64,000 nucleotides of DNA from Streptomyces antnestii (GTDB lineage: Bacteria > Actinomycetota > Actinomycetes > Streptomycetales > Streptomycetaceae), in the NCBI RefSeq assembly GCF_004005495.1, contig NZ_RZYA01000001.1, positions 682,001 to 746,000 of the forward strand, read 5' to 3'. Shown piece after piece: positions 60,953 to 64,000 of this stretch (position 1 is the stretch's first letter; every line of letters begins with the position of its first letter). The notes under the pieces were generated by a model. The model did no database searches and had not been told where the DNA came from. It worked only from the letters and a program-made list of their open reading frames with translations. A program made the position numbers and the translations under genes.

Positions 60953-61103
60953 GGCGCGCCCGAGTCGGAGACCCTGACCCTCACTGCGCGACGCGGCACG
61001 ACGGGCCGGCGTCGACGGAGTCCTCCTCGCCGCCTCGTTCGTCGAGCGAACCTCAGGCGGGGCATGGACCGAGCTGAAGGCGTGGCCCGACGGTGCGGCG
61101 TAG
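60953..61103 (+). pseudogene. gene-tail remnant (copy B), frameshifted
   Basis: Two overlapping frames give PESETLTLTARRG and then SFVERTSGGAWTELKAWPDG with AA and a stop. The last part matches copy A (GETWIELRAWPD) at 59830-59970, and the DNA of the ends is about 80% alike by eye. It fills most of the 322-bp gap before the next gene. Confidence 0.4.
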
Positions 61104-61112
61104 CGATCCCTG

Positions 61113-61319
61113 TCAGGCCGCTACGACCTCGGGGTGGCGCACGACGCGCTTCAGCTGCATCTCGACGTCGAGGCGCGACAGCTCGGACTCCGCGGCGAAC
61201 GCCGTGACCCCCTCGTGCACGGCGAGCGCCGTCGGTACGGTCAGTGCGCCGGCCTGGATCTCTTCCCAGGCGGAACGTTCCAGCGCGATGAGATCGTCGG
61301 GGAATTCGATAGCTGCCAC
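61113..61319 (-). CDS. small conserved-type hypothetical protein
   Basis: A 68-residue acidic, helical protein (AAIEFPDDLIALERSAWEEI, LSRLDVEMQLKRVV). The GTG at 61319 lies 9 bp after the stop of the 59-residue gene upstream, so translation is probably coupled. Size and charge would fit an antitoxin or regulator, but there is no motif to prove it. Confidence 0.6.
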   Translation of the reverse strand: MAAIEFPDDLIALERSAWEEIQAGALTVPTALAVHEGVTAFAAESELSRLDVEMQLKRVVRHPEVVAA

Positions 61320-61328
61320 GCCCAGATT

Positions 61329-61508
61329 TTATGCGGCTTCGACGATGCCTTCGCGCACGGCCGCGGCCCACTCGGCGACCAGCTGCTCGTAGCGGATCCG
61401 GGTGTCGCCATACAGCCAGCCGCCGCACGCCTCGACGAGCGCGCGGATCTCCTCATTCACCGCAGCGGCAGGCCGCGCGGGACCCGGGGCCGGGGGAGTG
61501 GGAGGCAT
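61329..61508 (-). CDS. 59-residue hypothetical protein
   Basis: A short gene: MPPTPPAPGPARPAAAVNEE then IRALVEACGGWLYGDTRIRY, EQLVAEWAAAVREGIVEAA, stop TAA. The amphipathic, Trp-containing helices look like a real protein. It directly precedes the 68-residue gene in the same direction, forming a two-gene unit. Function unknown. Confidence 0.6.
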   Translation of the reverse strand: MPPTPPAPGPARPAAAVNEEIRALVEACGGWLYGDTRIRYEQLVAEWAAAVREGIVEAA

Positions 61509-61572
61509 GGATCAAGCTTAGGTGTCAGGTCTGACACACGGCCTAGCGATCAGCGGGATCGGCATAGTCCGA

Positions 61573-61815
61573 TCAGTCGGTGGAGCGGTCCTCGACGAAC
61601 GTCCCGAGCCCGATTTCCGCGCGCACCAGACCCTCGCTCTTCAGGTGCCCAAGCACCTTCTGTGCGGTCGATGCCGCCACCTCGAACTCGGCTGACAGCT
61701 CGACTACCGAGGGGACCCGCGATCCAGCCGGGTAGGTGCCGTCCTTGATGCGTTCCACGACGACCGCCGCGATCTGCTTCCAGATCGGCCGCGTCCGGTC
61801 AAGATCAATGCTCAC
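61573..61815 (-). CDS. short GntR-type winged-helix regulator
   Basis: An 80-residue protein consisting only of the GntR DNA-binding domain: PIWKQIAAVVVERIKDGTYP, SVVELSAEFEVAASTAQKVL, GLVRAEIGLGTFVED. Such stand-alone domains regulate transfer and excision genes on actinomycete elements. The start is GTG at 61815 (MSIDLDRTRP); the frame upstream is not coding. An operator-like array lies immediately upstream in the divergent gap. Confidence 0.82.
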   Translation of the reverse strand: MSIDLDRTRPIWKQIAAVVVERIKDGTYPAGSRVPSVVELSAEFEVAASTAQKVLGHLKSEGLVRAEIGLGTFVEDRSTD

Positions 61816-61838
61816 ATAGTTGACGCTAGGTACCTGTA

Positions 61839-61888
61839 GTAGACCGCGCGACCGCAGTACAGTGCGGTAGACCGCAGTAGACCTGCGG
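61839..61888. promoter_or_regulatory. operator array between GntR and divergent small genes
   Basis: GTAGACC occurs three times (61839, 61867, 61877) and two inverted repeats CCGCA...TGCGG are present (61852-61867 and 61872-61888). This density 25-75 bp from the GntR start suggests its own binding site, controlling the small-gene operon on the other side. Confidence 0.6.
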
Positions 61889-61954
61889 CAAATTGAACCC
61901 CCGCAGCCGCTGTCGACGGCTCGGGGGCGTGGACGACACCTGTGGAGCGCCGCC

Positions 61955-62146
61955 ATGGAACAGCCTACGGATCCGCCCGCCGCCAACGAAGAGCCCGAGC
62001 CTGAACTCGTGTGCCCCTGCGGCGACCTCGGCCACACCCCGGTGCGGGTCGGCCTGACGTTCTCCTCGAGCGGCCCTGAGCGAGGGCTGTACGACTGCCC
62101 GCAGGCTGCACCCATCCACCGGTACGGCCTGGGGCCCGTCTCATGA
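61955..62146 (+). CDS. 63-residue hypothetical protein
   Basis: A small acidic protein with three Cys (VCPCGDLGH, YDCPQA) that could form a zinc site. It is first of three tiny genes joined by 4-bp overlaps (ATGA at 62143-62146). Typical of the accessory small-gene runs on Streptomyces integrative elements. Confidence 0.6.
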   Translation: MEQPTDPPAANEEPEPELVCPCGDLGHTPVRVGLTFSSSGPERGLYDCPQAAPIHRYGLGPVS

Positions 62147-62316
62147 CCGGCGACTCCAGCCCCATCGCGGCGGTCATCGCCTCCATGGCGGCCCGCCGGC
62201 AGCGCGCCTACGCCGACCTCATCGACCACACCGCCGACTGTGGCGCCTGCAATCGGCAGCCGCTGTGCACCGAGGGTCGCCGCCTGTGGAACATCTGGAA
62301 GGGGCGCGACCAGTGA
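62143..62316 (+). CDS. 57-residue hypothetical protein
   Basis: A short gene: MTGDSSPIAAVIASMAARRQ then RAYADLIDHTADCGACNRQP and LCTEGRRLWNIWKGRDQ. Three Cys (CGAC...C) suggest metal binding. Both ends overlap neighbours by 4 bp (ATGA, GTGA), good evidence that it is translated. Confidence 0.68.
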   Translation: MTGDSSPIAAVIASMAARRQRAYADLIDHTADCGACNRQPLCTEGRRLWNIWKGRDQ

Positions 62317-62444
62317 TCTGCGCGCGATGCGACCAAGTCATCAAGCCTGGCGAAGAGTTCGACACCATCACGGTCCACTCGGCCTCGGCCGCCGGCTCGA
62401 CCATGCACCGGCATTACGTCTGCCCGCCCAAGCCGCGGGACTGA
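62313..62444 (+). CDS. 43-residue zinc-knuckle-like protein
   Basis: Starts with GTG overlapping the previous stop. Sequence MICARCDQVIKPGEEFDTIT then VHSASAAGSTMHRHYVCPP. The CxxC near the start with the His-x-x-x-Cys end resembles a minimal zinc ribbon. A hairpin terminator follows 3 bp after the stop. Confidence 0.65.
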   Translation: MICARCDQVIKPGEEFDTITVHSASAAGSTMHRHYVCPPKPRD

Positions 62445-62447
62445 ACT

Positions 62448-62487
62448 CCCGCCCGCGCCTGGTTATGGCGGGCCAGGGGCGGGCGGG
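62448..62487. terminator. hairpin terminator of the small-gene operon
   Basis: CCCGCCCGCGCCTGG (62448-62462) pairs with CCAGGGGCGGGCGGG (62473-62487) with one mismatch and a ten-base loop. It separates the small genes from the converging XRE gene. Confidence 0.7.
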
Positions 62488-62591
62488 TTCCACTTCGCAC
62501 GGGGCGTAAACGGAGTGCAGCGATCGCTGCACCATGCACGGTCCCCGGGGCGCCCTATTGGTGGCAGTGTCAGTACCTGCCATTGGCGCGC

Positions 62592-62828
62592 TCAGCGCAG
62601 GAGGTCGGTGATGTGCACGCCGAGGACGTGGGCGATGCGTAGCAGCGTCGAGATCCTGGCGTCGCGGGCGCCGGCTTCGACGTCCTGATAGGTCGTCCGG
62701 GCGACGTGGGCGGCGAGGAACACCTGCTCCTGCGTGAGGTTGAGGTCCAGGCGGACGGCGCGGATGCGGTCGCCGAGGAGGCGTCGCTGCTCGAGCAGCC
62801 AGTCGTCGTCCTCGGGCAGGTGGTGCAC
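62592..62828 (-). CDS. XRE-family helix-turn-helix regulator
   Basis: A 78-residue Cro/CI-type protein: RIRAVRLDLNLTQEQVFLAA, HVARTTYQDVEAGARDARIS, TLLRIAHVLGVHITDLL. The start is GTG at 62828. It is divergent from the 77-residue gene at 63111; the 282-bp gap between them is AT-rich (TGATCATAA, TTATTTGATC) and may hold operators. It could control excision or lysogeny-like maintenance of the element. Confidence 0.83.
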   Translation of the reverse strand: MHHLPEDDDWLLEQRRLLGDRIRAVRLDLNLTQEQVFLAAHVARTTYQDVEAGARDARISTLLRIAHVLGVHITDLLR

Positions 62829-63110
62829 TCGACAAACGCTCTGGCCTGCATGATCATAAGTCAGCCTGGTATTTCGGGCATTATTTGATCTTGGTTTAGG
62901 CCCCGAGCGCCGGGCAGAGTGGCCCAGGCTGCATGGGTCACTCGCCTTGCGGTGCTGGCATATGCCGCAGGGCTACAGGTATTGTCGTGAATTCGAACGC
63001 ACGTTCCCCCAAACGGGTGAACATCCACTGGCCTGCGGTTCTCGTCGGACAGGGAGGGAATCATGCGCGTCGCCCCACAAGCCACATGGCCAACCCACAG
63101 GAGACGGGAC

Positions 63111-63344
63111 ATGGACAGCGAAGAGATCCTCGCCCTCTACGACTGGGACACGGGGGTCTGCTTCAGGCATCCAGGCGAGAACCCAGACACCACCGCAGTC
63201 AAAAGCCTCCAGCCAGCATCCGCCCCCGCCGAAGAGATACGCGCCTGCCGCAACTGCGTCCTCGCCATGGAAGCCGCCCGCCGCGCCGCAGCCGAAGGGG
63301 CGGGAATCCCCTACGTGCCGGGCCGCGCCGGTGATGCCTTGTAG
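63111..63344 (+). CDS. 77-residue hypothetical protein, partner of XRE gene
   Basis: A small protein (MDSEEILALYDWDTGVCFRH, RACRNCVLAMEAARRAAAEG) with Cys/His pattern C-F-R-H...C-R-N-C that may bind zinc. ATG at 63111 has GGAG seven bases upstream; ATG at 63063 is possible. XRE regulators beside small proteins like this are common in actinomycetes, often linked to developmental or stress control. Confidence 0.68.
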   Translation: MDSEEILALYDWDTGVCFRHPGENPDTTAVKSLQPASAPAEEIRACRNCVLAMEAARRAAAEGAGIPYVPGRAGDAL

Positions 63345-63385
63345 TGCCTGTTCGCGCTGCTCATAGCGCCACTTGAGACCTCTCC

Positions 63386-63434
63386 TCTGGGGGGAATCTG
63401 GGGAGTGGAGCCCCCGTGGGGAGGGTCTGGGGAG
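63386..63434. repeat. right-end direct repeats TCTGGGGAG
   Basis: TCTGGGGGG (63386), TCTGGGGAG (63397-63405) and TCTGGGGAG (63426-63434) repeat the 9-mer found at the left end (54407). Their spacing and distance from attR (about 130-170 bp) suit integrase arm sites. Confidence 0.5.
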
Positions 63435-63448
63435 AGCCAGGGTCATGG

Positions 63449-63479
63449 ACTCAAAGGAAGTGGCGGGAACTCAAAGGAA
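63449..63479. repeat. direct repeat ACTCAAAGGAA
   Basis: ACTCAAAGGAA occurs at 63449-63459 and 63469-63479, with a weaker third CTGAAAGG just after. It may be an accessory binding site for the recombinase or an excisionase next to attR. Confidence 0.45.
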
Positions 63480-63550
63480 CTGAAAGGCAGCAGGTCAGAG
63501 CAGATTTCGCGAGATCTGTGAAACCGCCGTCCAGGTCAGCGCAAGGCCGT

Positions 63551-63661
63551 CTACCAGTACCAGTCGTACCACTCGACGGCGTTGCCGACGGAGGCGGCGA
63601 GCAGTTGGCGGAGTGGACGCCGGGGAGTGACGGGTGAGGACGTGACCGTGCGTTCTGTCAT
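63551..63661 (-). pseudogene. MHS-family MFS transporter, 5' fragment
   Basis: The 36-codon open frame MTERTVTSSPVTPRRPLRQL then LAASVGNAVEWYDWYW and a TAG created by the junction. The last true codons (TGG TAC GAC TGG TAC) coincide with the attR core; native coding resumes at 54314 with GCG TAC ACC. It proves that the element entered the transporter gene. Confidence 0.92.
63557..63569. repeat. attR core (13 bp)
   Basis: GTACCAGTCGTAC, the second copy of the junction core. To its right the sequence encodes the transporter N-terminus; to its left it is element DNA (CCGTCTACCA). Confidence 0.9.
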
Positions 63662-63749
63662 GATCGCGACCATCCCCCGAACCCCGCCGTCCCACACCTC
63701 AGGTCCTCCGGTCCTCCGGTCCTCAGGCCCTGTGGTGCGAGAGCGCCGT

Positions 63750-64000
63750 CAGCCCTTGCGGTACGAGAGCACCGCCGTCGTCACCAGGCACGGTGAGGGC
63801 GGCACCATCTCCACGCGCAGCGTGCCGCGCGCGGCGTCGTAGTCGATGCCCTCGGCCTCGAACGTGCCCGAGCAGATGCTGCGTTGCGGAATCGCGAACA
63901 CGCTCGTGACGTGCCCGGCGACCGGCGTGCCGTCCAGCGGGCGGTCCAGGGTGACCTCCAGGACCTGCTTCGTCGAGCTGTCGGACGAGCACAGCAGATG
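63750..64000 (-). CDS. unidentified protein, C-terminal part (runs off window)
   Basis: The minus frame is open from the window edge to a TGA at 63750-63752 and gives LLCSSDSSTKQVLEVTLDRP, LDGTPVAGHVTSVFAIPQRS and so on to LVTTAVLSYRKG. Three Cys are spread over 80 residues (LLCSS, SICSG, PCLV), which suggests an extracytoplasmic beta-rich domain. The start and identity lie outside the window. Confidence 0.6.

Larger units (their letters stand above)
54315..63569. mobile_element. integrated element, 9.24 kb, inserted in an MHS transporter gene
   Basis: Bounded by identical 13-bp sequences GTACCAGTCGTAC (54315-54327 and 63557-63569). Outside them lie the two parts of one transporter gene, which join in register at the core. 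Inside are a tyrosine-integrase C-terminal remnant at the left end, a small serine recombinase, Ku, collagen-like and other surface proteins, GntR and XRE regulators, and many tiny genes. No FtsK-like transfer protein, replication initiator or phage structural operon is seen. It is best read as a degenerate integrative element or satellite. Confidence 0.92.

Noticed and set aside
54315..63569. Complete conjugative AICE or prophage
   Set aside because: No FtsK-like Tra protein, replication initiator, relaxase, capsid, terminase or tail genes were found in the 9.24 kb.
63723..63992. 89-codon minus-strand frame at the right edge
   Set aside because: Low-complexity Gly/Arg/His shadow; the other minus frame ending at 63750 has normal protein composition and runs off the window.

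Overview
The window is high-GC DNA with actinomycete-style GTG/TTG starts, 1-8 bp start/stop overlaps and GC-rich hairpin terminators without T tracts. Its protein content (L,D-transpeptidase with tandem Ig-like domains, two P450s, a KAS/ACP cluster, NHLP bacteriocin exporters, DUF6233, Ku, many MFS and Opp systems) points to Streptomyces or a close relative, probably accessory or chromosome-arm DNA rather than a housekeeping core. No rRNA, tRNA or CRISPR array was recognised.

Layout. 63-11772: a P450, then one long minus-strand operon of nine genes (oppB-C-D-F, two paralogous TIM-barrel isomerase/epimerase-like proteins, a BBE-type FAD oxidoreductase, an M24-fold protein with degenerate metal ligands, and a family 5 substrate-binding lipoprotein), closed by a 13-bp stem hairpin and preceded by two FadR/NanR-like operator candidates. 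11815-13894: L,D-transpeptidase and a small lipoprotein. 13911-19538: a compact fatty-acid-like biosynthetic cluster (FabH-type KAS III, ACP, KAS II, a second divergent KAS III, a carboxymuconolactone-decarboxylase-like protein, a P450). 19826-24871: a Mut7-C RNase-fold protein converging on an APC permease, and a divergent TetR plus FMN/4Fe-4S/FAD oxidoreductase with a perfect 18-bp palindrome between them. 24900-32802: a GntR-controlled CoA catabolic locus (acyl-CoA dehydrogenase, CaiB, MmgE/PrpD; divergent MFS, MaoC hydratase, CitE lyase) whose three promoter regions share the motif TTGTACGGC; the enzyme set fits a branched C5-dicarboxylate (itaconate, mesaconate, methylsuccinate) route to acetyl-CoA and pyruvate. 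32832-41069: LysR and a second CoA operon (MHS transporter, acyl-CoA dehydrogenase, ADP-forming acyl-CoA synthetase, DUF35, Cys-less thiolase-like protein, SDR). 41144-45677: MinD-like ATPase and secreted GH31 glycosidase. 45832-52067: an NHLP-type export system (HlyD-like protein, peptidase-ABC, second ABC) behind a gene for a 75-residue double-glycine-leader peptide without any Cys, aromatic or basic residue, and no maturation enzyme beside it.

53129-63661: an MHS-family MFS gene is split in two by a 9.24-kb integrated element. The two halves meet at an identical 13-bp sequence (54315-54327 and 63557-63569) lying exactly on the codons for the conserved W-Y-D-W-Y motif. The element carries a tyrosine-integrase C-terminal remnant beside the left junction, a small serine recombinase, Ku, a membrane-anchored collagen-like protein, several secreted or lipid-anchored small proteins, a GntR regulator with an operator array, a chain of tiny overlapping genes, and an XRE regulator next to a small partner. 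It has no recognisable transfer or replication gene, so it looks like a degenerate or satellite-type element.

The two most unusual systems are the Ku-bearing element in the transporter gene and the modification-free NHLP peptide export locus.
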